The notes under the pieces are model-generated. The model was given only the letters and a program-made list of their open reading frames with translations. It did not search any database and was not told the DNA's origin. Position numbers and translations under genes: made by a program. From assembly GCA_913054475.1 (NCBI GenBank), contig CAJXJF010000013.1, positions 1 through 32,237 of the forward strand: a stretch of 32,237 nt of DNA, read 5' to 3'. Source of the DNA: an uncultured Nitratifractor sp. Lineage in GTDB: Bacteria > Campylobacterota > Campylobacteria > Campylobacterales > Sulfurovaceae. Shown one piece after another: positions 24,481 to 32,237 of this stretch (position 1 is the stretch's first letter; the number at the start of each line of letters is the position of its first letter).

Positions 24481-25308
24481 ATGAACAGGCTATTTGTGGT
24501 GAACAAACCGATATTCGTATCCTCCAACAACTATATGAGGAGCCTGCGCAGACGCTACGGTACGAAAAAGATAGGCTATTCGGGGACTCTGGATCCATTC
24601 GCCACCGGCACCCTCATCGTAGCCACGGGACAATATACCAAACTCTTCCGCTATCTGCACAAAGAGCCCAAGGTGTACAGGGCCACACTCTGGCTGGGTG
24701 CCGAATCTCCCAGTTTCGATATAGAGAATATCGTATCCGTACGCACAAGTCCCGCTCTGAGTGAAAGCCGCATAGCGGAAGTGCTGGAGAGTATGAAGGG
24801 GGAGATAGAGTATATCCCTCCCAAATATAGTGCCAAGAAGGTAAGGGGCAAAAGGGCCTACGAAGCTGCGAGAGAGGGGATGGAGATAGAGTTGTCTCCG
24901 ATACGCTCCACAATCTACGGGATATCTCTTCTGGGATACTCGCACCCCTTCATACACTTCGAGCTATCCGTCAGCGAAGGGAGCTATATCCGCTCCATAG
25001 GCCAAATGATATCTCGGAAGCTGGGTATGAAGGGGACGCTTTCGAGTCTGCACAGAGTGAGTGAGGGGAAATTTTTCTTCGAAAACGAGAGGAGTCTCGA
25101 TCCCTTCGAATATCTTCGGATTCCCAAAAACGACTATCTCGGCGACGAAGAGAATCTACATCTTGGCAGAAAGCTCGAGAGAGACGCTTGGCGCATAAAA
25201 GAGGAGGGCGAATATCTCGTGGAGAGTTCATCGTACTTTTCTATAATAAAAATCGAAAACGAAACTGTAAAATATATCCTCAACAGGCTCGAGAAACCCG
25301 ACGCCTGA
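24481..25308 (+). CDS. truB: tRNA pseudouridine synthase B
   Basis: TruB, about 275 residues, makes pseudouridine 55 in the T-loop of tRNAs. The N-terminal MNRLFVVNKPIFVSSN, the catalytic aspartate in YSGTLDPFATGTL and the PPKYSAKKVRGKRAYEAAREG segment are diagnostic. The ATG at 24481 matches Campylobacterota homologues; a GTG two codons earlier is in frame but closer to the GAGG site. It follows uvrD by 12 bases and is probably co-transcribed. Confidence 0.95.
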   Translation: MNRLFVVNKPIFVSSNNYMRSLRRRYGTKKIGYSGTLDPFATGTLIVATGQYTKLFRYLHKEPKVYRATLWLGAESPSFDIENIVSVRTSPALSESRIAEVLESMKGEIEYIPPKYSAKKVRGKRAYEAAREGMEIELSPIRSTIYGISLLGYSHPFIHFELSVSEGSYIRSIGQMISRKLGMKGTLSSLHRVSEGKFFFENERSLDPFEYLRIPKNDYLGDEENLHLGRKLERDAWRIKEEGEYLVESSSYFSIIKIENETVKYILNRLEKPDA

Positions 25309-25332
25309 AGCGCCTGAAATCTCCACTACACA

Positions 25333-25848
25333 CTACGAAAGCAGGGCAGCCAGCGATTTGAAGAGCAGGAGATTCAACGCCCCCGCGGCCAGTGCGGCCA
25401 GTATATCGTCGAGCATCACACCCAGCCCACCCTCGAGATTTCTATCTATCCAACCGATTGTGGAGGGTTTGAGGATATCAAAGAGTCTGAACGAAAGGAA
25501 ACTTGCAAGCAGTACGGCAGGATAGAGATATGCCGACTCTATATAACTCTGCGCATATGATGTTATCACCATCGTCAACCATATACCGGCACTCTCGTCT
25601 ATCACTATCCAGGAAGGATCGTGTCGCCTAGCAATACTCTCGTAACGGTTCACCTCCACTATCCCTATGACGGTGACGGCGAAAGTTAGCATGAAGAGGC
25701 TTTGTGCCCCCAGATAGAAGAGTACGAGCGCACCTACGGGCATGGATGCGAGCGTACCGACCGTACCGGGGGCCTTCGGCGCGAAGCCGGAACCAAAAAA
25801 ACTCAAAAAGAGCCTCCGTATCGTAGATATCCCTTCTTCTTTGTCCAC
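25333..25848 (-). CDS. pgpA: Phosphatidylglycerophosphatase A
   Basis: PgpA, 171 residues, dephosphorylates phosphatidylglycerophosphate to phosphatidylglycerol in the inner membrane. The start segment FFGSGFAPKAPGTVGTLAS, the WIVIDESAGIWLTM motif and FLSFRLFDILKPSTIGWIDR are family signatures; several hydrophobic helices span the membrane. The start codon is GTG with AGGAGAG in front. It is the last gene of the ispDF-regulator-sat operon and converges on truB with only 24 bases between the stops. Confidence 0.93.
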   Translation of the reverse strand: MDKEEGISTIRRLFLSFFGSGFAPKAPGTVGTLASMPVGALVLFYLGAQSLFMLTFAVTVIGIVEVNRYESIARRHDPSWIVIDESAGIWLTMVITSYAQSYIESAYLYPAVLLASFLSFRLFDILKPSTIGWIDRNLEGGLGVMLDDILAALAAGALNLLLFKSLAALLS

Positions 25849-25873
25849 TCTCTCTCCTTTTCAATCTTTCTTT

Positions 25874-27067
25874 TTATGTAAGTGAGCTCGTCTGATAGAG
25901 CATCATCAGCTTCTTATAGAACTGCTCGTCGCTCTTCTTTTCCAGCAGACCCGAACTTGGCATGAGGGAGTAGTATAGCTCCTGCAGATGTTCGAAACGG
26001 TTCGGAAAGAGTGCGGCTATTATATTGGCCGATATCTCCTTGCGCACCAGTATCGTAGGCGGAAGGATACCGTTTTGTATCAGTGTCATTATGGATTGCG
26101 AATGGTAGTGTATATGATGGTGCTGTCCGTGCGGACAGGTACGGCTACTAACCAGTGTACGGCAGGTATCGCAATATACATACTCGTCGACTGTCTTTAT
26201 CTCGATATCGATATCGCTCAATCTGTCGAAGATGGAGTTGAGTCTGTTCTGATCGTAGTATAGCCCGAGTCCCGCATGGTTCCTGCCTATTATCAGTTCG
26301 TTGCAGCCGTAGTTTCTCGCCAGCAGCGCATCGAGTATCAGTTCGTTGCAGCCCGCGAAGATGTAGCTGTTCTCAAAAGGCACCACAATCACCCTGTTTC
26401 TGGGCAGAAAATTATCTATGAAGAGGTTGAGCGCATTGAGCCTGATATCGTATCTGAGCCCCTCGTTGGTAAAGGGCTTCCTCAAAAAGAGAACCACAAT
26501 ATCGGCTTCGCTGATACTCTGACGAATCATACGCTCGTGCGCCCTGTTTATGGGATTGGCCGCCAGCACCATAGAAGCTATTCTCTTGGCTCCCGTACGG
26601 CGTATTATCTGATTGACTCTACTAATGGTATCTCTTATGAGAGGATAGTTGACGCGATACTCCCCGCTTACGGCCATATCTCCCAGTCTGGCCAGCGTAT
26701 TTCTCACACCGGGATGAGACGGGTCGGAAGTGCCGTAGATATGCTGTAGCCTCGTGGAGGGATCTATTTCAAAAACCTCTTCTACCTTCAACTCTCCGAC
26801 TTTACTCCCCTCTGAGACTAGATCGACAATCTCACCCACTTCGAGAGCTTCGAGTACCTTTTTGTTTCTCCTGCCCGTAGGTGCAAGTATGAAAGAGAAG
26901 GGGAAAGGAACACCTTTGTAAACCTTTTTGCTATCCACCTCCCTTGCGGTCGCTTCGTTCATCAATCCCGTCACGGGAGCGAGCAGCCCCTCCTGTACGA
27001 GGGCGAGAGTGGAGAGAGCCTCCGTATCTATATAGAGTGCTTTACTGTTTCTTTTTGAAGAGATCAT
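25874..27067 (-). CDS. ATP-sulfurylase-like protein with degenerate active site
   Basis: A 397-residue relative of sulfate adenylyltransferase (Sat), which makes APS from ATP and sulfate. The N-terminal PUA-like domain (GLLAPVTGLMNEA, then PFPFSFILAP), a GRNHAGLG motif (261-268, normally GRDHAG) and a zinc cluster (C299, C302, C311 and nearby histidines) are present. The key motif, normally QTRNPxHRAH, reads LAANPINRAH (168-177). The glutamine, threonine, arginine and first histidine are lost, and the arginine and histidine normally hold sulfate and ATP. It is therefore probably not a working sulfurylase. Relatives such as Cj1609 are annotated as putative sulfate adenylyltransferase. No APS kinase, APS reductase or sulfate transporter genes lie nearby. 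It starts inside the regulator gene (26-base overlap) with GAGGA in front. Confidence 0.8.
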   Translation of the reverse strand: MISSKRNSKALYIDTEALSTLALVQEGLLAPVTGLMNEATAREVDSKKVYKGVPFPFSFILAPTGRRNKKVLEALEVGEIVDLVSEGSKVGELKVEEVFEIDPSTRLQHIYGTSDPSHPGVRNTLARLGDMAVSGEYRVNYPLIRDTISRVNQIIRRTGAKRIASMVLAANPINRAHERMIRQSISEADIVVLFLRKPFTNEGLRYDIRLNALNLFIDNFLPRNRVIVVPFENSYIFAGCNELILDALLARNYGCNELIIGRNHAGLGLYYDQNRLNSIFDRLSDIDIEIKTVDEYVYCDTCRTLVSSRTCPHGQHHHIHYHSQSIMTLIQNGILPPTILVRKEISANIIAALFPNRFEHLQELYYSLMPSSGLLEKKSDEQFYKKLMMLYQTSSLT

Positions 27068-27929
27068 ATTTTTTCCTCTTTTCCCAGAGACTTTTTCTCG
27101 AGATTCCGAGCTTCTTGCTCAACTCCGTATCAGGGAAGCGGTACTGGAAAGTACGCACGATATACTGCACATACTCATCTATCGTCAATATTTCGTTCTG
27201 GTCGTAGAGTTTGCTGCCCGAGCCCAGAGTAATCGTCTCATACGGCGTCTCCACACTCTCGGATGTATCGGTGAGAATGAACTTCTTGCCCTCGAGCAGT
27301 CCGTAGAGCTGCTCCCTTTCACTCTTTTTCAACTTCTCCAGATGGATGATATAGCCTATGCGGTCACTCTCGAGAGCCTCGACCTTCTCCTCCCACTCGT
27401 CATCCTGCAAAGAGATGAAACGAAGAATATTTCTTTTGAAGCAATTCATCTTCATAGCTACTTTGTCGGCCACTCTCTGGTAGTTGGTCCGTATGACGAC
27501 CGGCAGGCGGATATCCTGTGGTCGAATACCACACTCTATCTCTTCGTAGAGATTCCCGAGATACTCTTCGTAGAAGCTGTTTCTCTCCTGATGGAGTCTA
27601 TAAAGATGGTAGTGCTCTATCTTCCTTACCAACTCCTCTATCATAAAGGGTTTCACGATATAGTCTCTCGCTCCTCTTTTCAGAGGTTCACCGACGGTAT
27701 CGTTGTTGATATAGCTGACCATCAGAATGATATTTTTGTCGCTGAATTTCTCTATCAGAGGCAAAAAATTCTGCCCGGGCAGATTGGTGGAGAGCAGATA
27801 TACATCCGCTTCACTCTCCATAGCCTCTCTCACCGAACTGTATATCTCTGTATCGAAACTGTAGTCTCCAAGCTTCGAAGCGATACTTTGGGCCAGGTAG
27901 AGTTCGTTTTCGACTATGACTATCTTCAC
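27042..27929 (-). CDS. Atypical response regulator of the HP1021/CemR family
   Basis: A 295-residue regulator with an N-terminal receiver domain (1-115) and a C-terminal Fis-like helix-turn-helix (about 253-290, TELSKKLGISRKSLWEKRKK). The phospho-accepting aspartate is replaced by serine 47 (VYLLSTNLPG), while the acidic pocket is reduced to E7-N8-E9; the switch serine 72 and lysine 93 remain. This is the hallmark of H. pylori HP1021 and C. jejuni Cj1608 (CemR), phosphorylation-independent regulators of redox and energy metabolism. The neighbour ispDF confirms orthology, as HP1020 is also ispDF. The start is GTG, overlapping the ispDF stop as GTGA, with AAGGAGAG in front. No histidine kinase gene is nearby. 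Confidence 0.9.
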   Translation of the reverse strand: MKIVIVENELYLAQSIASKLGDYSFDTEIYSSVREAMESEADVYLLSTNLPGQNFLPLIEKFSDKNIILMVSYINNDTVGEPLKRGARDYIVKPFMIEELVRKIEHYHLYRLHQERNSFYEEYLGNLYEEIECGIRPQDIRLPVVIRTNYQRVADKVAMKMNCFKRNILRFISLQDDEWEEKVEALESDRIGYIIHLEKLKKSEREQLYGLLEGKKFILTDTSESVETPYETITLGSGSKLYDQNEILTIDEYVQYIVRTFQYRFPDTELSKKLGISRKSLWEKRKKYDLFKKKQ

Positions 27930-29053
27930 CTACTCTCTCCTTTCGTCCAGTCGAAATATCCGATGGTCGCCACGGCATATACACTGACCCCCTCTCCTCT
28001 TCCTATAAATCCCATCCCTTCGGAAGTGGTCGCTTTTATATTCACTCTCTGCACTCCTATTGCGAGAATATCGGCCACTCTCCTCCTCATCTCGCGCTTG
28101 TAGGGTGATAGTCTCGGGACTTCGGCCACTATCGTGATATCGCAACTGTATATATCCAAACCGTATCTTCTTATCTTCGAAACCGCCTCTTCGAGCAGGA
28201 GGGCGGAGTCCGCTCCCGCGTATCTGCTATCGCTGTCTGGGAAATGCTCTCCGATATCTCCCATTCCCGCCGCTCCGAGTATGGCGTCCGTCAGAGCGTG
28301 CAGAGCCACATCGCCGTCGCTATGGGCTCTGAAACCGAACTCGGCTTCAATCTCCACCCCGCACAGATACATCCGTCTGCCATCCTGGAAGGGGTGCGTA
28401 TCGATACCTATACCGCTGCGCTGTATCGAAGATGGGGCTTCGAGACAGGGGAGTCTGTGCGTATCTTCATATCTTGTGAGTTTATGTGCCACTCTGGAGC
28501 CTTCGACGAAGAGCAGAGTACCTCCGTAGGCGGCTATGGCGCTGCTCTCATCCGTAAACTCTCCCTTTTCGATAGCTTTTTGGAGTATCTCTCTTCTGCT
28601 CAGTTGAGGGGTCTGCACCATCCTCACTCTGGAGCGGTCGAGAAGTCTGTCTCCTTCGTACATCGTATCCACCGCCTCCAACACCGGGACGACACAATCG
28701 GCCTCTCCCGCTTTATGCAGGACTCTTTGCAACATTTGTAAATCCAGACAGCAACGGGCTACATCGTTTACGAGAATATATTCGCTCTCGCAATAGTTCA
28801 GAGCGTTGGCCAGCGACTCCTGACGACTTGCCCCTCCCTCCACGAAGGTATAGTCGGCAAAGAGCGACATCAGCTCCACCTCTTCGGCATCACCAGTCAC
28901 TATCGTTCGACAGAAGGGGAAGGCTTGGGAAAAATCCTCCGCCACCTTCAGCCACAATGGTCGCTCCCCCTGATAGAGCCACTGCTTTTTGACCGGAAAG
29001 GCGAAACGACTCGACGAGCCTGCCGCCAACAGTACAAGTGTAATATCTTTCAT
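27926..29053 (-). CDS. ispDF: Bifunctional IspD/IspF isoprenoid enzyme
   Basis: A 375-residue fusion of IspD (about 1-205, MEP cytidylyltransferase) and IspF (about 213-375, 2-C-methyl-D-erythritol 2,4-cyclodiphosphate synthase) of the MEP isoprenoid pathway. The IspD nucleotide loop LLAAGSSSRF and VNDVAR, and the IspF metal motifs GIGIDTHPF and HSDGDVALHALTDAILGA are clear, as is the C-terminal KATTSEGMGFIGRGEG. The fusion is typical of Campylobacterota. It is the first gene of an operon with the atypical regulator, the Sat-like protein and pgpA. The ATG at 29053 has only a weak binding site. Confidence 0.97.
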   Translation of the reverse strand: MKDITLVLLAAGSSSRFAFPVKKQWLYQGERPLWLKVAEDFSQAFPFCRTIVTGDAEEVELMSLFADYTFVEGGASRQESLANALNYCESEYILVNDVARCCLDLQMLQRVLHKAGEADCVVPVLEAVDTMYEGDRLLDRSRVRMVQTPQLSRREILQKAIEKGEFTDESSAIAAYGGTLLFVEGSRVAHKLTRYEDTHRLPCLEAPSSIQRSGIGIDTHPFQDGRRMYLCGVEIEAEFGFRAHSDGDVALHALTDAILGAAGMGDIGEHFPDSDSRYAGADSALLLEEAVSKIRRYGLDIYSCDITIVAEVPRLSPYKREMRRRVADILAIGVQRVNIKATTSEGMGFIGRGEGVSVYAVATIGYFDWTKGESR

Positions 29054-29102
29054 AGACTACATGAGACCTTTCATTTTCGAAAATAGTCGGAAAAGTGTGA
29101 AT

Positions 29103-29120
29103 TTTCGTAACGAAATTATA
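29103..29120 (-). promoter_or_regulatory. ispDF operon promoter with palindrome
   Basis: TATAAT (29115-29120, minus strand) lies 62 bases upstream of ispDF. A perfect 13-base palindrome TTTCGTAACGAAA (29103-29115) overlaps its downstream edge, in the start-site region, a usual place for a repressor. The central CGTTACG resembles the published HP1021 box TGTTWCW only partly. Confidence 0.45.
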
Positions 29121-29201
29121 CACAAGCAAGCTTATCGATATCACATAAGGTAACAGCTATCGAGAGGAAAAGACTCTTTTGTACCGACTCTCTGGACAGG
29201 A

Positions 29202-29243
29202 TGGAAAAAAGAGAGAAATATTCTCCGAAATATCCCTCTCTTT
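29202..29243 (-). terminator. Minus-strand terminator-like hairpin upstream of ispDF
   Basis: AAAGAGAG (29208-29215) pairs with CTCTCTTT (29236-29243), with a further inner AT stem. On the minus strand the hairpin is followed by six T residues, the form of an intrinsic terminator. It lies between the divergent thiC and ispDF genes, pointing toward ispDF, with no minus-strand gene behind it. Confidence 0.5.
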
Positions 29244-29264
29244 ATGCTTTGTTTAAGAAATCGC

Positions 29265-29273
29265 TGGTATAAC
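29265..29273 (+). promoter_or_regulatory. thiC promoter (extended -10)
   Basis: TGGTATAAC gives an extended -10 element about 35 bases before the thiC ATG; the -35 is poor. Transcription would start near 29280, leaving a leader too short for a TPP riboswitch. Confidence 0.4.
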
Positions 29274-29281
29274 TCCATTAA

Positions 29282-30655
<1,374 letters not shown>

Positions 30656-30675
30656 GGTGCTCTCGACTATATAAA

Positions 30676-30681
30676 TATACT
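30676..30681 (+). promoter_or_regulatory. Possible mrp promoter -10 box
   Basis: TATACT in the AT-rich thiC-mrp gap, 33 bases before the mrp start. The -35 is weak, so mrp may also be read from thiC. Confidence 0.35.
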
Positions 30682-30713
30682 ATAGAAACAAATTTTCAAC
30701 AAAAGGAGTCATG

Positions 30714-31829
30714 ATGACAGAAGAGAAAGTTCTCGAAGCACTTAAAAATGTAATATATCCAGGTTTCACCAAAGATATAGTGAGTTTCGGTTTCGTCAAA
30801 GAGGTCGATATAGACGGTGAGAGTGTCAAGGTGAGAGTCGATATCACTTCGAGTGCCGACGAGGTGAAGGAGCAGTTGATAAAAGATGCCGAAACGGAGC
30901 TTAGGAAAATAGGCGCCAAAGAGTCGTACATAGAGATAAACGCTCCCAAAAAACCGGTAGAGAGAAGCAACTCCATGACCGGCAAGAATATAGCTCCCCA
31001 GGTGAAGAACTTCCTGATGATAAGCTCCGGAAAAGGGGGAGTGGGCAAATCGACTACGGCAGTGAACCTCTCTATAGCCATGGCCATGCAGGGCAAGAAG
31101 GTCGGACTTCTCGACGCCGATATATACGGACCGAACATTCCCAGAATGATGGGTCTGGAAGAGCAGCGTCCCGAAGTCGTCGGCAACAAAGTCATGCCTC
31201 TGAAGGCCTACGGCGTCGAGGTGATGAGTATGGGCAGCCTCATGGAGCCCGGCCAGTCTCTCATCTGGAGAGGTGCCATGATTATGAAGGCTATAGAGCA
31301 GTTTCTAAGAGATATACTCTGGAGCGAGCTCGATGTTCTCGTCATAGATATGCCTCCGGGCACGGGAGACGCCCAGCTCACACTGGCGCAGTCTGTACCA
31401 GTAACGGCCGGTGTGACCGTAACGACTCCCCAGGAGGTGAGCCTCGACGACAGTAGAAGAAGTCTCGACATGTTCCAGAAGCTTCACATTCCCATTGCCG
31501 GAATCGTAGAGAATATGAGCGGCTTCATCTGCCCCTCCTGCGGTACGGAGAGCGATATTTTCGGTATGGGTACCTCCGCACCAGTAGCGCAGGAGTATGA
31601 TACCGAGCTCATATCCAGAATACCTATAGAGCCCGAAATAAGGATAGGTGGAGATACCGGCCAGCCTGTAACCTTCTCCAAGCCCGACAGTCAAACGGCC
31701 AAAAGATTCCATGAAGCGGCTTCCAAAGTGATTGCCTTCATGGAGAAGGTAAACGAAGAGGGAGGTGCCGACAACGCATCCATCCAGCCGACAACCCCTC
31801 CCGGAGTGAGCGCCTGTAGTATGAAGTAG
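30714..31829 (+). CDS. mrp: Mrp/ApbC-type P-loop iron-sulfur carrier
   Basis: A 371-residue Mrp/NBP35-type ATPase that carries and inserts iron-sulfur clusters. An N-terminal MIP18/DUF59 domain (1-85) precedes the ParA-like P-loop domain with SSGKGGVGKST (about 103-113), DADIYGPNIPRMMG and the DMPPGTGDAQLT motif. The C-terminal CPSC pair binds the bridging cluster. Two ATGs are adjacent; the second (30714) has the better spacing (five bases) to AGGAG. It is a neighbour of ispDF in the conserved Campylobacter block. A strong terminator hairpin begins at its stop codon. Confidence 0.95.
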   Translation: MTEEKVLEALKNVIYPGFTKDIVSFGFVKEVDIDGESVKVRVDITSSADEVKEQLIKDAETELRKIGAKESYIEINAPKKPVERSNSMTGKNIAPQVKNFLMISSGKGGVGKSTTAVNLSIAMAMQGKKVGLLDADIYGPNIPRMMGLEEQRPEVVGNKVMPLKAYGVEVMSMGSLMEPGQSLIWRGAMIMKAIEQFLRDILWSELDVLVIDMPPGTGDAQLTLAQSVPVTAGVTVTTPQEVSLDDSRRSLDMFQKLHIPIAGIVENMSGFICPSCGTESDIFGMGTSAPVAQEYDTELISRIPIEPEIRIGGDTGQPVTFSKPDSQTAKRFHEAASKVIAFMEKVNEEGGADNASIQPTTPPGVSACSMK

Positions 31830-31867
31830 TGAAATCTCCTCCCCTTTTCCGGGAGGTTCACTACTTT
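31825..31867 (+). terminator. Terminator after mrp
   Basis: AGTAGTGAA (31825-31833, including the mrp stop) pairs with TTCACTACT (31857-31865), and CCTCCC (31838-31843) pairs with GGGAGG (31851-31856). Only a short T-run follows, but the stem is long and GC-rich inside, so it is probably an efficient terminator. Confidence 0.6.
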
Positions 31868-31915
31868 CATCTATATTTCAGCTTTCTTTGGATAGTATTC
31901 TACTCCACTTTCAGT

Positions 31916-31993
31916 CGGGGTGTGGCGCAGTCTGGCTAGCGCGCTACCTTGGGGTGGTAGAGGTCGCAGGTTCGAGTCCTGTCACTCCGACCA
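31916..31993 (+). tRNA. trnP: tRNA-Pro (GGG anticodon)
   Basis: Acceptor CGGGGTG/CACTCCG with one G-U pair, anticodon stem CTACC/GGTAG and loop TTGGGGT with anticodon GGG, TTCGAGT T-loop and encoded CCA. The only tRNA on the plus strand in the window. Confidence 0.95.
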
Positions 31994-32237
31994 TTCAAAA
32001 TCCCATCTTGTGGGAATTCCAAAAATTTTTCAACTCTCTCTTGACAATTTGCAGTCATGGTCGATATCGTACTACACACTCTTACGATCAGTACAGTTTC
32101 ACCATAAAACATAGCGCCTTGAAGCTGAATAATTCATCAAAAAAGTTCATTATATGTTTTGTAGTCGAGGATTTTCCTCTGATAGTGTACACTTGAGTTC
32201 GAAATTTTGAGATAGACTTCCCAATGCAAAAAAGAAA
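31994..32237. other. Non-coding tail after tRNA-Pro
   Basis: No credible gene is seen. A small hairpin TCCCA/TGGGA with trailing T-rich sequence just after the tRNA may end its transcript. A TTGACA at 32041-32046 followed 18 bases later by TATCGT resembles a promoter pointing out of the window. Confidence 0.4.

Overview
The window comes from the chromosome of a Campylobacterota (Epsilonproteobacteria) organism, probably a free-living, non-Helicobacter lineage. The evidence is a fused IspDF enzyme followed by an HP1021/CemR-type atypical response regulator, a sulfate-adenylyltransferase-like gene and pgpA (the block known around Cj1606-Cj1610 in Campylobacter jejuni), a rplY-pth-lptG cluster, and the order tuf-rpmG-tRNA(Trp)-secE-nusG-rplKAJL-rpoBC. 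rpoB and rpoC are separate genes, unlike the fused gene of Helicobacter and Wolinella.

Left end (1-3,808): an AT-rich accessory segment on the minus strand. It holds a five-helix membrane protein, an overlapping 722-residue protein with an HEIGH zinc-metallopeptidase motif, and the first codons of a third gene that leaves the window. None has a function I can name. A structured, gene-poor stretch separates it from rpoC. This is the least explained part of the window.

Core (3,809-17,703), all minus strand: transcription runs tRNA-Thr(UGU)-Tyr-Gly-Thr(GGU), tuf, rpmG, tRNA-Trp, secE, nusG, rplK, rplA, rplJ, rplL, rpoB, rpoC. Visible control elements are promoters before the tRNA cluster and before tuf, an L10-type autoregulatory leader before rplJ, and a hairpin plus U-run attenuator between rplL and rpoB. 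The tRNA-tuf order is the same as in E. coli thrU-tyrU-glyT-thrT-tufB.

Middle (17,834-25,308): rplY-pth-lptG (minus) diverges from luxS and a small overlapping gene (plus). After a structured convergent gap come a LysR regulator with an operator-like palindrome beside its own -10 box, then uvrD/pcrA and truB (plus).

Right (25,333-32,237): ispDF, the atypical response regulator, the degenerate ATP-sulfurylase-like gene and pgpA form one tightly packed minus-strand operon. thiC and mrp run divergently on the plus strand, followed by a terminator, tRNA-Pro(GGG) and a non-coding tail.

The best leads for new biology are the accessory metallopeptidase/membrane module, the ATP-sulfurylase-like protein that has lost most of its substrate-binding motif yet sits beside a phosphorylation-independent regulator, and two structured intergenic regions that may be dispersed repeats.
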